NCBI GenBank assembly: GCA_021781535.1
Contig: JAJXWO010000005.1
Span: 61,252-125,251 of the forward strand
From: Deltaproteobacteria bacterium
Lineage (GTDB): Bacteria > Desulfobacterota > Desulfuromonadia > Geobacterales > Pseudopelobacteraceae
DNA length: 64,000 bases
Direction: 5' to 3'
Shown here: positions 8,101-17,029 of the stretch, one piece after another
Position numbering within the stretch: the stretch's first letter is position 1
Layout: each line of letters opens with the position of its first letter
Notes under the pieces: model-generated
The model's input: the letters and a program-made list of their open reading frames with translations, nothing else
Databases searched by the model: none
What the model was told of the DNA's origin: nothing
Translations under genes and position numbers: made by a program

Positions 8101-9186
8101 ATGGTGAGTAGAAAACGAGATGCAGTTGTGCGTATATTCCCGGTCGGGAACAATGCCTTTAGAACTTATAACGTGCTTGTCAGGGCCAGGTGTTTCATAC
8201 TTTTCTTGATTCTGATCTGCTCTGTTGAAGGTGCTGCCGCCGCAGATATGGAGATTACTCCATTCGATACTTTCAATCAGAGTCCATTGGTACAAATTTA
8301 CGGGCTTCCGCATGATACCGGTGCCGACATAGTTCCGCCGGGAAAATTCAGCATAACCCTGAATCAGGATCTCTCCAGCAACTATACTGCGAGCAGTACT
8401 TCGCATGAACAGATACTGCTCGATGGTGAAACCTACCGAATTGCTTTTGCGGCACGCTACGGTATTGCTCCACGCTGGGACGTGGGGGTCGAAATGCCAT
8501 TCCTTATTCAGGGTGGCGGATTTCTCGATGCTTTTGTCGTCGACTGGCATAAAACATTCGGACTGCCGCAAGGTGGTCGGGACAGTGCCACCAAGGACCG
8601 CATAAATTACAGCTACAGCAAGGATGGTGTCCAAAAGCTGTTGATGAATCATTCCGGTTCAGGGGTCGGAGATATCAGTCTGACGACAGGGTTCGGCCTC
8701 TATGAAAACAGCAGTGATACATCACATGACCAGTTGGCATTGAAGGCTGCCCTGAAACTTCCCACCGGTGACAGTTCATACCTGCGTGGCAGCGGAGGAA
8801 CCGATGCCATGCTCCAGCTCTGCGGCAGTATGACAAATTACAGTGAGTGGGGGGCTCTCGGTGTGTACGGCTCTGCCGGTGCTTTAGTCATGTCAAAAGG
8901 CGACGTGTTACGTGATCAGCATAATCCGTTCGCGGGAGTCGGCACGTTCGGTCTCGGCTGGGGGCCGACTCCATGGATATCATTCAAGGTTCAGCTCAAT
9001 GGCACTACTCCCCTGTATAGCGACAGTTCGCTTGCCGAACTGTCAAGAAGTCCTCTTCTGCTGGTTGTCGGGGGGGCGCTCAAGTTCCCCGGAGAGTATC
9101 TGCTGGATATCGGTGTTTCCGAAGATGTGGCGGTGGCTACAGCGCCGGATGTGAGTTTTCATCTTGGATTGAGTACACGGTTCTGA
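8101..9186 (+). CDS. DUF3187-family outer-membrane-like protein
   Basis: A 361-residue protein with a signal peptide or N-terminal membrane segment (CFILFLILICSVEGAAAAD, residues about 31-49). The mature part has the DUF3187 pattern: NQSPLVQIYGLP at its start, long alternating beta strands and a terminal aromatic residue (LSTRF), typical of an outer-membrane beta-barrel. Function is unknown. AGAGGCGG lies just before the ATG. If the ATG chosen is right, the n-region of the signal is long (about 30 residues). It is followed closely by the convergent metY gene. Confidence 0.8.
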   Translation: MVSRKRDAVVRIFPVGNNAFRTYNVLVRARCFILFLILICSVEGAAAADMEITPFDTFNQSPLVQIYGLPHDTGADIVPPGKFSITLNQDLSSNYTASSTSHEQILLDGETYRIAFAARYGIAPRWDVGVEMPFLIQGGGFLDAFVVDWHKTFGLPQGGRDSATKDRINYSYSKDGVQKLLMNHSGSGVGDISLTTGFGLYENSSDTSHDQLALKAALKLPTGDSSYLRGSGGTDAMLQLCGSMTNYSEWGALGVYGSAGALVMSKGDVLRDQHNPFAGVGTFGLGWGPTPWISFKVQLNGTTPLYSDSSLAELSRSPLLLVVGGALKFPGEYLLDIGVSEDVAVATAPDVSFHLGLSTRF

Positions 9187-9231
9187 ATATAACCACCTGA
9201 AAAGGTCGATATGCAGCATATGGTTTGAAAG

Positions 9232-10515
9232 CTATTTCTGGCTTATGTACAGTGCCTGGTCAATATCGGCAATGATGTCTTCAGCATTTTCAATGCCGAC
9301 CGACAGGCGGATCAGGTCCGGTGATACACCGCATGATTTCAGTTGTTCTTCGGAAAGCTGGCGATGGGTTGTGCTGGCCGGGTGCAGTACGCAGCTGCGG
9401 GCATCCCCGACATGAACCACCAGTGCCACCAGCCTGGTCGCCTCCATGAACTTACGCCCCGCCTCGGCGCCACCTTTGATGCCGAAGGTCAGTACGCCGC
9501 TGCACCCCTTGGGCAGGTATTTCAGAGCCCGATCGTGGGTCGGGTGGCTGGCGAGCCCCGGATAGCAGGCCCAGCTGACCAGCGGATGGCTCTCCAGAAA
9601 TTTGGCTACCGCCAGGGCATTGTCGCTGTGGCGTTGCATGCGCAGATGCAAAGTCTCCAACCCGAGGTTGAACAGGAACGAGTTAAGCGGGGCGGGAGTA
9701 GTGCCCAGGTCGCGCATCAGCTGGACGCGGGCCTTGATGATGTAGGCGAGCGGGCCGAAGGTCTTGACGTATTCCAGACCGTGGTAGCTGATATCCGGTT
9801 CGACCATTTCGGGGAAGCGGCCGCAGCTCCAGTTAAAGGTGCCGCCGTCGACAATCACGCCTCCGACGCTGGTGGCGTGGCCGTCGATGTATTTGGTGGC
9901 GGAATGGATGATGATGTGGGCGCCATGCTCGAAAGGGCGACAGAGGTATGGGGTGCCGAAGGTGTTGTCGATGATCAGTGGTGTCTGCATCTCATTGGCG
10001 ATCGCGGCAAACTTCTCGAAATCGAGGACGTTCAGGCCGGGGTTGCCGATGGTTTCGGCGAAGAGGCAGCGCGTCGTGGGGCGGAACGCCTTTTTGATCT
10101 CCTCTGCGGACGCCTCGGGATCGATAAAGGTCACCTCGATGCCCATTTTGGGCAGGGTCACGGCAAACAGGTTGTAGGTACCGCCATAGAGTGTGCTTGA
10201 CGTCACCACATGCTGGCCGGACTGACAGATGTTCAGGATCGCCAGAGTTGTGGCTGCTTGGCCGGACGAGGTTGCCATAGCGCCGACGCCTCCCTCCATC
10301 TGTGCTATCTTCGTTTCGAAAGCGTCGCTGGTCGGGTTTGCCAGGCGCGTATAGAAGAAACCGGGCTCCTCCAGATCAAACAGCTTGGTGACGTGCTCGG
10401 CACTGTCGTATTTGAACGTGGTGCTCTGGATGATGGGGAGGATGCGCGGTTCGCCGGATTTGGGCTCGTAACCCCCCTGTACGGCTATGGTTTCTATTTT
10501 CCAGTTCGGGTTCAT
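9232..10515 (-). CDS. metY: O-acetylhomoserine sulfhydrylase / aminocarboxypropyltransferase
   Basis: A 427-residue PLP enzyme of the Cys/Met metabolism family that makes homocysteine from O-acetylhomoserine and sulfide (or related thiols). Family motifs: YTRLANPT, SSGQAA, NTFGTPYLCRPFEHGA, the PLP-lysine segment HSATKYIDGH, and LSVGIE near the C-terminus. The length fits MetY rather than the shorter MetB/MetC (about 380-400). AAGGAGA lies about 8 bp upstream of the ATG. It is transcribed alone, convergent with the DUF3187 gene. Related activities such as direct cysteine synthesis are possible in this family. Confidence 0.93.
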   Translation of the reverse strand: MNPNWKIETIAVQGGYEPKSGEPRILPIIQSTTFKYDSAEHVTKLFDLEEPGFFYTRLANPTSDAFETKIAQMEGGVGAMATSSGQAATTLAILNICQSGQHVVTSSTLYGGTYNLFAVTLPKMGIEVTFIDPEASAEEIKKAFRPTTRCLFAETIGNPGLNVLDFEKFAAIANEMQTPLIIDNTFGTPYLCRPFEHGAHIIIHSATKYIDGHATSVGGVIVDGGTFNWSCGRFPEMVEPDISYHGLEYVKTFGPLAYIIKARVQLMRDLGTTPAPLNSFLFNLGLETLHLRMQRHSDNALAVAKFLESHPLVSWACYPGLASHPTHDRALKYLPKGCSGVLTFGIKGGAEAGRKFMEATRLVALVVHVGDARSCVLHPASTTHRQLSEEQLKSCGVSPDLIRLSVGIENAEDIIADIDQALYISQK

Positions 10516-10634
10516 ATGCTGTTCTCCTTTTTATATTGGAATTGAATGTGTGCTGATAGCATGTTTTACTCGGCAGAGTGTAGAGCCTCTGTTTTAACGG
10601 ATATTGCCCTGAACTTCAATAGGGAGCCCCGATA

Positions 10635-11426
10635 CTATTTCCGGGAAGCCCGATAAAACTCCGCCGCATTGTCGAAAAAAACCGCTCGTGCGGCTTCATC
10701 CCCCAGCGTTTCCGCCACCAGCAGAAAATCTTCGGCACAGTAGGGGCGCGGAGCGCGGGTTGAGGGGAGGTCGGTGCCGAACATCAGCGCCTGTGGATTG
10801 GCGGCGTACAGTTCCCGTAGCGCGGTAGGTACGTCAAAATTCACCCTGCCGAAACCGGTCGCTTTCACGCGTACCCCGTGTTCGGCCAGTTTCAGCACGG
10901 TCCCGAAGCCGTCCCGTGCCAGCCCGAGGTGGTCAATGCTGACCGCTGGAAGGGACATCAGCGTGCCACATAGACCATCCAGTTCCCGGGAATCCACATA
11001 CAGCTCCACATGCCAACCGGCCAGCTTATGCACCCGCTGCGCCAGAGTATCCAGGTGACGTACATCCTCTGACCCGCCTCTTTTCAGGTTGAAGCGCACC
11101 GCCCGCACTCCGGCCCTGTCCAGAGCCACGATTTCATCATCGGAAACCGTTGCCGGCAGTTGGGTGACACCGACAAAGCCGGGGCCAAGGCTTCTCAGAG
11201 CATCCAGCAGATACGACTGGTCAAAGGCCTGGAACGAACCGGAAACGATCGCGCCGCCGCGCAGGTCATACTGCGCCATCCGGGCTCGATACTCCGCACA
11301 GGTCAGATCATCCGGCAGGTAGCCGTTGTTGGGGGTCAGTGGAAAACGATGGTCAATGATATGAAAGTGGCTGTCGAAGAGCGGAAAGGCGTCGTAACGC
11401 TGCTTTTCAGAGGCTGTTTTATTCAA
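10635..11426 (-). CDS. amidohydrolase-2-type TIM-barrel hydrolase
   Basis: A 263-residue cytoplasmic protein of the amidohydrolase_2 (PF04909) type. Visible are the N-terminal metal-site motif DSHFHIID, VSGSFQ, VRAVRFNLKRGG, IDHLGLA and FGTDLP near the end, as in the 2-pyrone-4,6-dicarboxylate lactonase-like branch. Substrate is unknown. It starts with TTG at 11426, supported by a GGGGGAG site 7 bp upstream. It lies between metY (same strand, 119 bp away) and divergent moeA. Confidence 0.85.
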   Translation of the reverse strand: MNKTASEKQRYDAFPLFDSHFHIIDHRFPLTPNNGYLPDDLTCAEYRARMAQYDLRGGAIVSGSFQAFDQSYLLDALRSLGPGFVGVTQLPATVSDDEIVALDRAGVRAVRFNLKRGGSEDVRHLDTLAQRVHKLAGWHVELYVDSRELDGLCGTLMSLPAVSIDHLGLARDGFGTVLKLAEHGVRVKATGFGRVNFDVPTALRELYAANPQALMFGTDLPSTRAPRPYCAEDFLLVAETLGDEAARAVFFDNAAEFYRASRK

Positions 11427-11552
11427 TGGGCTGCTCCCCCCGACTGTTTGGGTGGCCGTATTATACCTAACATCGTGACATTGGCAATCGGTATTGTGTT
11501 ATGGAGCACTTCCCGCTATTGTATGCAGATTGTCACCGAAGGGAGTTACTTC

Positions 11553-12773
11553 ATGCTTTCATACGAACAGGCTCGGCAGATTGTTCTGGAAAATATTACT
11601 TCGGCGGGGATTGAGCAGGCCGATCTGGTCGATGCCATCGGCCGGGTGCTGGTTGAAGACATTGTTGCACCCTGGGATATGCCGTTGTGGGACAATTCGG
11701 CCATGGATGGCTATGCGGTTCGCAGCGCCGATTGCAATCAAACCCCCTGCAAACTGAAAGTGACCGGCTACATCCCGGCCGGGGCCCGTGCCGACGGGAT
11801 CGAAGTCAAGGCGGGGTGTGCGGTGAAGATTATGACCGGTGCGCCGATCCCGTCCGGTGCCGATGCGGTGGTGCCGTTCGAGGAAACGGAAGAGACCTCC
11901 GGCGAGCAGGTTGTCATTCAGGCCTCCGTTGTTATGCGCCAACATATCAGATTTCGTGGCGAGGATGTGCGTGCCGGCCAGAGCGTCATCACCGCCGGAA
12001 CCATCATCCGGCCGCCGGAGGTGAGCATGCTGGCCTCCCTGGGGCGCTCCAGGGTGCCGGTCTTTCTCCGTCCGGTGGTTGCGGTGCTCTCGACCGGAGA
12101 TGAACTGATCGAAGTCGGCCGCACCCCCGCTGCGGGGGAAATTATCAACAGCAATACGCTGGCACTGGCGGCGGCGGTGCGCGAAGCGGGCGGCATACCG
12201 CGCATCATCGGCATCGCCCGGGATAACCTGGAAAGCCATCGCGATAAGTTGCGGGAGGGGCTCAAGGCTGACATGCTGGTGACCTCGGCCGGTGTCTCGG
12301 CTGGTGATCGAGATCTGGTGCGGGTTGTGCTGGAGGAATTGGGAGTCAAACAGGTGTTCTGGAAGGTTGGCATCAAGCCGGGCAAGCCGACCGCCTTTGG
12401 AGTCAAAGACGGTAAGCCGGTCTTTTCGTTGCCCGGTAATCCGGTTGCGAGTCTGATAACGTTTGAAGAGTTTGTCCGTCCCGCCTTGCTGCGCATGATG
12501 GGGCAGCGTCAGGTATTGCGGCCGACCTTTCGGGCGCTCCTGCGCGAAGATGTCAAAAACCGGGAAAGCGACCGCACTATTCTGCTCCGTATCCGGCTGG
12601 AACGCGAAGGGGGGCAGTTCTTCGCGGCGCCATCCGGCAAGCAGCAGACCGGATTGTTGAAGACCATGGTTAATTCGGCGGCCATCGCCGTGATTCCTCC
12701 CGGACGCAGCTTCATGGCGGCTGGCGAAGAGGTGGACGTCCATTTTTTTGGCAGTCACATCGATTTGATTTGA
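11553..12773 (+). CDS. moeA: molybdopterin molybdenumtransferase
   Basis: A 406-residue enzyme that inserts molybdenum into adenylylated molybdopterin to finish the molybdenum cofactor. MoeA landmarks are PLWDNSAMDGYAV near the N-terminus, KIMTGAPIPSGADAVVPFE, STGDELIEVG, SNT, SAGVSAGDRDLV and KPGKPTAFG / SLPGNPVASL. The start at 11553 has GGGAG about 8 bp upstream; the frame is open upstream but reads into the opposing gene. nfo follows 23 bp after the stop, so the two are likely cotranscribed. Confidence 0.96.
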   Translation: MLSYEQARQIVLENITSAGIEQADLVDAIGRVLVEDIVAPWDMPLWDNSAMDGYAVRSADCNQTPCKLKVTGYIPAGARADGIEVKAGCAVKIMTGAPIPSGADAVVPFEETEETSGEQVVIQASVVMRQHIRFRGEDVRAGQSVITAGTIIRPPEVSMLASLGRSRVPVFLRPVVAVLSTGDELIEVGRTPAAGEIINSNTLALAAAVREAGGIPRIIGIARDNLESHRDKLREGLKADMLVTSAGVSAGDRDLVRVVLEELGVKQVFWKVGIKPGKPTAFGVKDGKPVFSLPGNPVASLITFEEFVRPALLRMMGQRQVLRPTFRALLREDVKNRESDRTILLRIRLEREGGQFFAAPSGKQQTGLLKTMVNSAAIAVIPPGRSFMAAGEEVDVHFFGSHIDLI

Positions 12774-12796
12774 AACTATTCTCTCGTGAGGTCCCC

Positions 12797-13648
12797 ATGA
12801 ACGATTATCTTGGCGCCCATATGTCCATCTCGGGAGGGCTGCACCTGGCCATCGACCGGGCTGTTGCTGCCGGCTGCAGTGTGCTGCAGATTTTTACCCG
12901 CAACTCGAACCAGTGGAAGGGCAAGCAGGTCAGCGAGAGCGATGCGGCCCTTTTTCGCAGCAAGTTTGCCGCCTCCGGCCTGCGTGAAGTTGTCTCCCAC
13001 GATATCTACCTGATCAACCTGGCCGCCCCGCCGGGTGAAACGCGTGACAAAAGCGTGGCGGCATTCCGTGATGAGCTGGAAACCTGTGCCCGCCTCGGCA
13101 TCAAGAAGGTCGTCATGCATCCCGGCTCGCACCTGACCGATTCTCCCCAGGCTGGATTGGCGCGGGTGGTCGAGGCCTTTGACCTGCTTTTCAGCGAGGT
13201 GCCGCAGTTCGAAGGGCGGGTGCTGATCGAGACAACGGCTGGCCAGGGAAGCAATCTGGGGAGGACGTTTGAAGAGTTGAGTGCGATCATCGCCGGCTCG
13301 CGTTTCCCGGAAAAGTTTGGGGTCTGCTTCGACACCTGTCACACCTTTGCTGCCGGCTATGATACCGCAACCGAAGATGGGTACTGCGACACCATGGAAC
13401 AGTTTGATCGGATAATCGGGCTGGAGCGGCTGCTCTGTTTTCACTTCAATGACTCAAAAAAAGGTCTCGGCTCGCGGGTTGATCGTCACGAGCATATCGG
13501 CCAGGGAGCGCTGGGGTTGAACCCGTTCCGCTTCATCCTGAACGACCCCCGTTTTGCCACGGTGCCGAAAATTCTGGAGACACCAAAGGGGGACAATGAC
13601 GAGATGGACGGGGTCAATCTTGCGTTATTGCGGGGGTTGGTCGTTTGA
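12797..13648 (+). CDS. nfo: endonuclease IV (AP endonuclease)
   Basis: A 283-residue zinc TIM-barrel enzyme that cleaves DNA at abasic sites in base-excision repair. Motifs: YLGAHMSISGG, IFTRNSNQWKGK, HPGSHLTDSPQAGL, LIETTAGQGSNLG, CFDTCHTFAAGYD, HFNDSKKGLGSRVDRHEHIGQGALG and ETPKGD, containing the conserved His/Glu/Asp metal ligands. The start at 12797 follows GTGAGG; a 9-codon longer frame (12770) overlaps the moeA stop. uvrA lies on the opposite strand nearby, so a DNA-repair cluster is present but not an operon. Confidence 0.97.
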   Translation: MNDYLGAHMSISGGLHLAIDRAVAAGCSVLQIFTRNSNQWKGKQVSESDAALFRSKFAASGLREVVSHDIYLINLAAPPGETRDKSVAAFRDELETCARLGIKKVVMHPGSHLTDSPQAGLARVVEAFDLLFSEVPQFEGRVLIETTAGQGSNLGRTFEELSAIIAGSRFPEKFGVCFDTCHTFAAGYDTATEDGYCDTMEQFDRIIGLERLLCFHFNDSKKGLGSRVDRHEHIGQGALGLNPFRFILNDPRFATVPKILETPKGDNDEMDGVNLALLRGLVV

Positions 13649-13659
13649 CGTGAAGCCGC

Positions 13660-13893
13660 CTACAACTTGTCAAACAGGTATTCCAGCCCGTTGACCTTGA
13701 TCTCATAAACGGTCCGCAGCATATCTCCCAGCTTTCCGGGCGGAAAGCCTTGGCCGGCAAACCAGACCACATACGGTTCGGGCAGTTCGACCAGAAGCCG
13801 CCCCCGGTATTTGCCGAACGGCATGCGCATGGCGGCCAATTCCAGCAGAAGCGCATGGTCGAAGGCGGGAAATTCTTCATTTTTTTCTTCAAT
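13660..13893 (-). CDS. DUF3820-family protein without a canonical start codon
   Basis: A reading frame of about 77 codons containing the DUF3820 core: MPFGKYRGRLLVELPEPY, VVWFAGQGFPPGKLG and VYEIKVNGLEYLF. Function is unknown. No in-frame ATG, GTG or TTG lies upstream of the conserved helix: the candidates are ATT at 13893 (used here), ATA at 13905 or 13902 just after an AAGGAAG site, CTG or TTG near 13850, or a late ATG inside the core. The frame begins at the uvrA stop (13902-13904), so translation is probably coupled to uvrA. The C-terminus is certain; the start is not. Confidence 0.65.
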   Translation of the reverse strand: MEEKNEEFPAFDHALLLELAAMRMPFGKYRGRLLVELPEPYVVWFAGQGFPPGKLGDMLRTVYEIKVNGLEYLFDKL

Positions 13894-13901
13894 GGGTTTT
13901 A

Positions 13902-16769
13902 TTATAGCATCTTCCTTAAATACTGGCCGGTATAAGATCTCGTAACCGTGGCCACCTGTTCAGGCGTGCCGGTCGCGATGATCTCGCCACCGCGGTCGCC
14001 TCCTTCCGGCCCGAGGTCGATGATCCAGTCGGCGGTCTTGATCACATCCAGATTGTGTTCGATGATCACGATCGTGTTTCCTGCCTCGACCAGTCGCTGG
14101 ATCACCTCCAACAGCTTGGCGATATCGTGAAAATGGAGGCCGGTGGTCGGTTCGTCCAGGATGTAAATCGTCCGGCCGGTGGCGCGTTTGGACAGTTCCT
14201 TGGCCAGCTTGACCCGCTGCGCCTCTCCACCCGAAAGTGTCGTTGCCGCCTGCCCCAGCTTGATATAGCCGAGTCCTACCTCTTCCAGGGTGGCCAGCTT
14301 GTTCTTGATGCGCGGGATCGCCCCCATGAACTCCAGGCCTTGCGACACGGTCATATCGAGCACGTCGGCGATAGACTTTCCCTTGAAATGCACCTCTAGT
14401 GTCTCGCGGTTGTAGCGCGCCCCTTTGCAGACCTCACACTCCACATACACATCCGGCAGGAAGTGCATCTCGATCTTGATGATGCCGTCGCCGGAGCAGG
14501 CCTCGCAGCGACCCCCCTTGACGTTGAACGAATAGCGCCCCGGCTTGTAGCCGCGCAGCTTGGATTCGGGGAGGTTGGAGAACAGGTCGCGGATGTCGCT
14601 GAAGACGGCGGTGTAGGTGGCAGGGTTGGAACGCGGGGTGCGGCCGATCGGTGACTGGTCGATGTTGATGACCTTGTCGAGATGCTCCAGCCCCATCACA
14701 TCCCGCACCGCCCCGGCCTTCTCGCGACTGCGGTAGAGGCGCTGCCCGAGCACCTTGTGCAGGGTGTCGATGATCAGCGTCGATTTGCCGGAGCCGGACA
14801 CGCCGGTTACGCAGGTCATGACGCCGAGCGGGATCTCGACGGTGACATCTTTGAGGTTGTTCTCGGAGGCCCCGACAATCTGCAGCGACTTTTCGGCGCT
14901 GCGCCGCTTCTTCGGCACCGCGATGGAAAGTTCACCCGAGAGGTAGCGCCCGGTCAGTGAAGCGGGATTGGCCATAACCTCTGCCGGTGTTCCCTGGGCC
15001 ACGACTTCGCCGCCATGGACGCCGGCCCCCGGCCCCATATCGATCAGGTGATCGGCCTCCAGAATCGTTTCTTCGTCATGCTCCACGACCAGCACGGTAT
15101 TGCCGATATCACGTAACCGCTTCAGGGTGCCGAGCAGGCGGGCGTTGTCCCGCTGATGCAGGCCGATGGACGGTTCATCGAGGATGTAGAGTACCCCGAC
15201 CAGGCTTGAACCGATCTGGGTCGCCAGGCGGATGCGCTGCCCCTCGCCGCCAGAGAGGGTGCCGGAGGTGCGGTCGAGCGACAGGTAGTCGAGGCCGACG
15301 TTGACGAGAAACGAGAGCCGCTCGCGAATTTCCTTGAGAATGCGACGGCCGATCTCCTGTTCCTTGTCGCTTAGCGTCAGATCCTCGAAGAAGCGGAGGC
15401 AGTCACGGATCGAGAACGCGGTCACGTCGCGGATCGTGACCCCGCCGACGAGTACGTGCAGCGCCTCGGGGCGGAGGCGGGCACCCTGACAGGTCGGGCA
15501 GGGCATGATGTTCATGTACTTTTCCAGCTCTTCGCGGGACGTGTCCGATTCGGTCTCGCGCCAGCGCCGCTGCAGATTGTTCAGCACCCCCTCGAACTCC
15601 TTTTGATAGGTGTGGCGGCGTTCGCCGTCCTCCTCCCACCAGAACTCGATCTTCTCTCCCTTGGAACCGTTCAGGATGACGTCACGAACCTGTTCAGACA
15701 ATTCCTTGAACGGGGTGCGGATGTCGAACGCGTAGGCCTTGGCCAACGCATCCAGAATCAGGTGAAACCAGCCGGAGAGACGTTTTTCCCACGGAGCGAT
15801 CGCCCCCTCGCGCAGGGAGAGCTCCTGGTTCGGAATCACCAGGTCGGCGTCGAAGTACATGCGGGTGCCGAGCCCGGTACAATCAGGGCAGGCGCCATGC
15901 GGGTTGTTGAACGAGAAGAGTCGCGGGGTGATCTCCTGGTATGACAGGCCGCAATCGACGCAGGCAAGCTTTTCCGAGAAGAGCATCTGTACCGGTTTGG
16001 CCGCTTTTTTGCTCTTCCCTTCGGACGGTTCATCCGAGGTCACGCCCGGCGCGCCGATCTCGACCTTCACCACCCCCTCGGCATGATGCAGAGCCGTCTC
16101 CAGCGAATCGGCCAGGCGGCGCTCGACGCCTTCCTTAAGGACGATCCGGTCAACGACGATGTCGATGTCATGCTTTTTCTTCTTGTCCATCTCGATGTCA
16201 TCGGCCAGCTCCCGGACGGTGCCGTCGATGACAACCCGGGTAAAGCCCTCTTTGCGCAGCAGGTTCAGCTCTTTTTTGTACTCTCCCTTGCGCCCGCGGA
16301 TCATCGGGGCGAGCAGGGTCAGCTTCGTCCCGGCGGCCAGGGACATGATCTGGTCCACCATCTGGGAGACGGTCTGCGAGGTGATTTCCTTGTTGCAGGA
16401 GGGACAGTGTGGATGCCCGACCCGGGCAAAGAGCAGGCGCAAGTAGTCGTAGATCTCGGTAACGGTGCCGACGGTCGAGCGGGGGTTTTTGCTGGTGGTT
16501 TTCTGTTCGATGGAGATGGCCGGTGAGAGCCCCTCGATCGATTCGACGTCCGGTTTTTCCATCTGCTCCAGGAACTGGCGGGCGTAGGATGAGAGCGATT
16601 CGACATAGCGGCGCTGCCCCTCGGCGTAGATCGTATCGAATGCCAGCGTGGACTTGCCGGAGCCGGAGAGACCGGTAATAACGACCAGTTGATCGCGGGG
16701 GATTTCGACGTCGATGCACTTGAGGTTGTGCTCGCAGGCGCCTTTTATGATGATTTTGTCGTGTGCCAT
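13902..16769 (-). CDS. uvrA: excinuclease ABC subunit A
   Basis: A 955-residue ATPase that finds bulky DNA lesions and loads UvrB in nucleotide excision repair. It has two ABC ATPase modules (Walker [11 protein letters not shown] near the N-terminus and [11 protein letters not shown] in the second half; signatures LSGGEGQR and LSGGEAQR), the UvrB-binding region and zinc motifs CPSC, CVDCG/CPDC, CPTC and CEAC/CEVC. The length is normal. The start at 16769 matches the conserved N-terminus ([16 protein letters not shown]); a 14-residue longer frame is less likely. The DUF3820 gene follows without a gap. Confidence 0.97.
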   Translation of the reverse strand: MAHDKIIIKGACEHNLKCIDVEIPRDQLVVITGLSGSGKSTLAFDTIYAEGQRRYVESLSSYARQFLEQMEKPDVESIEGLSPAISIEQKTTSKNPRSTVGTVTEIYDYLRLLFARVGHPHCPSCNKEITSQTVSQMVDQIMSLAAGTKLTLLAPMIRGRKGEYKKELNLLRKEGFTRVVIDGTVRELADDIEMDKKKKHDIDIVVDRIVLKEGVERRLADSLETALHHAEGVVKVEIGAPGVTSDEPSEGKSKKAAKPVQMLFSEKLACVDCGLSYQEITPRLFSFNNPHGACPDCTGLGTRMYFDADLVIPNQELSLREGAIAPWEKRLSGWFHLILDALAKAYAFDIRTPFKELSEQVRDVILNGSKGEKIEFWWEEDGERRHTYQKEFEGVLNNLQRRWRETESDTSREELEKYMNIMPCPTCQGARLRPEALHVLVGGVTIRDVTAFSIRDCLRFFEDLTLSDKEQEIGRRILKEIRERLSFLVNVGLDYLSLDRTSGTLSGGEGQRIRLATQIGSSLVGVLYILDEPSIGLHQRDNARLLGTLKRLRDIGNTVLVVEHDEETILEADHLIDMGPGAGVHGGEVVAQGTPAEVMANPASLTGRYLSGELSIAVPKKRRSAEKSLQIVGASENNLKDVTVEIPLGVMTCVTGVSGSGKSTLIIDTLHKVLGQRLYRSREKAGAVRDVMGLEHLDKVINIDQSPIGRTPRSNPATYTAVFSDIRDLFSNLPESKLRGYKPGRYSFNVKGGRCEACSGDGIIKIEMHFLPDVYVECEVCKGARYNRETLEVHFKGKSIADVLDMTVSQGLEFMGAIPRIKNKLATLEEVGLGYIKLGQAATTLSGGEAQRVKLAKELSKRATGRTIYILDEPTTGLHFHDIAKLLEVIQRLVEAGNTIVIIEHNLDVIKTADWIIDLGPEGGDRGGEIIATGTPEQVATVTRSYTGQYLRKML

Positions 16770-16936
16770 GATGGACTCATTCTTTCGCAAAGTGACATTC
16801 AAATATATCACAGATTGTTTTCAGTATGAAGCGCCTTTGCAAAACAAAAATGATTCCGATTATAGCCCTGCATGTCCAGCACAATATGAAAACATGAGTA
16901 TGTGAACCGGTCAATAAAATTTCTTTTCATAGTAAT

Positions 16937-16956
16937 CCATGGTATAAATACCACGG
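16937..16956. promoter_or_regulatory. 20-bp palindrome upstream of the hybrid kinase gene
   Basis: CCATGGTAT, AA, ATACCACGG is an almost perfect inverted repeat (one mismatch that is a G-T pair) about 75 bp before the start of the histidine kinase, in the uvrA/kinase divergent region. It also contains a TATAAA-like -10. It may be an operator for either gene; no regulator is known. Confidence 0.35.
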
Positions 16957-17029
16957 TTCAAGCGTAGTTAACCGTCTGCCTTGTCATCAAAGGTGTTGAA
17001 CGTTTCCGGACAAGGGCCGAGGAATATAC

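Noticed and set aside
8005..8652. 215-codon - strand ORF opposite the DUF3187 gene
   Set aside because: Antisense to a gene with a signal peptide and a good ribosome-binding site; no recognisable motif.
9343..10200. 285-codon ORF antisense to metY
   Set aside because: Shadow of the metY coding strand; no start signal or motif.
11559..12758. 399-codon ORF antisense to moeA
   Set aside because: moeA carries all family motifs; the antisense frame is His/Arg/Gly-rich as expected for a shadow frame of GC-rich coding DNA.
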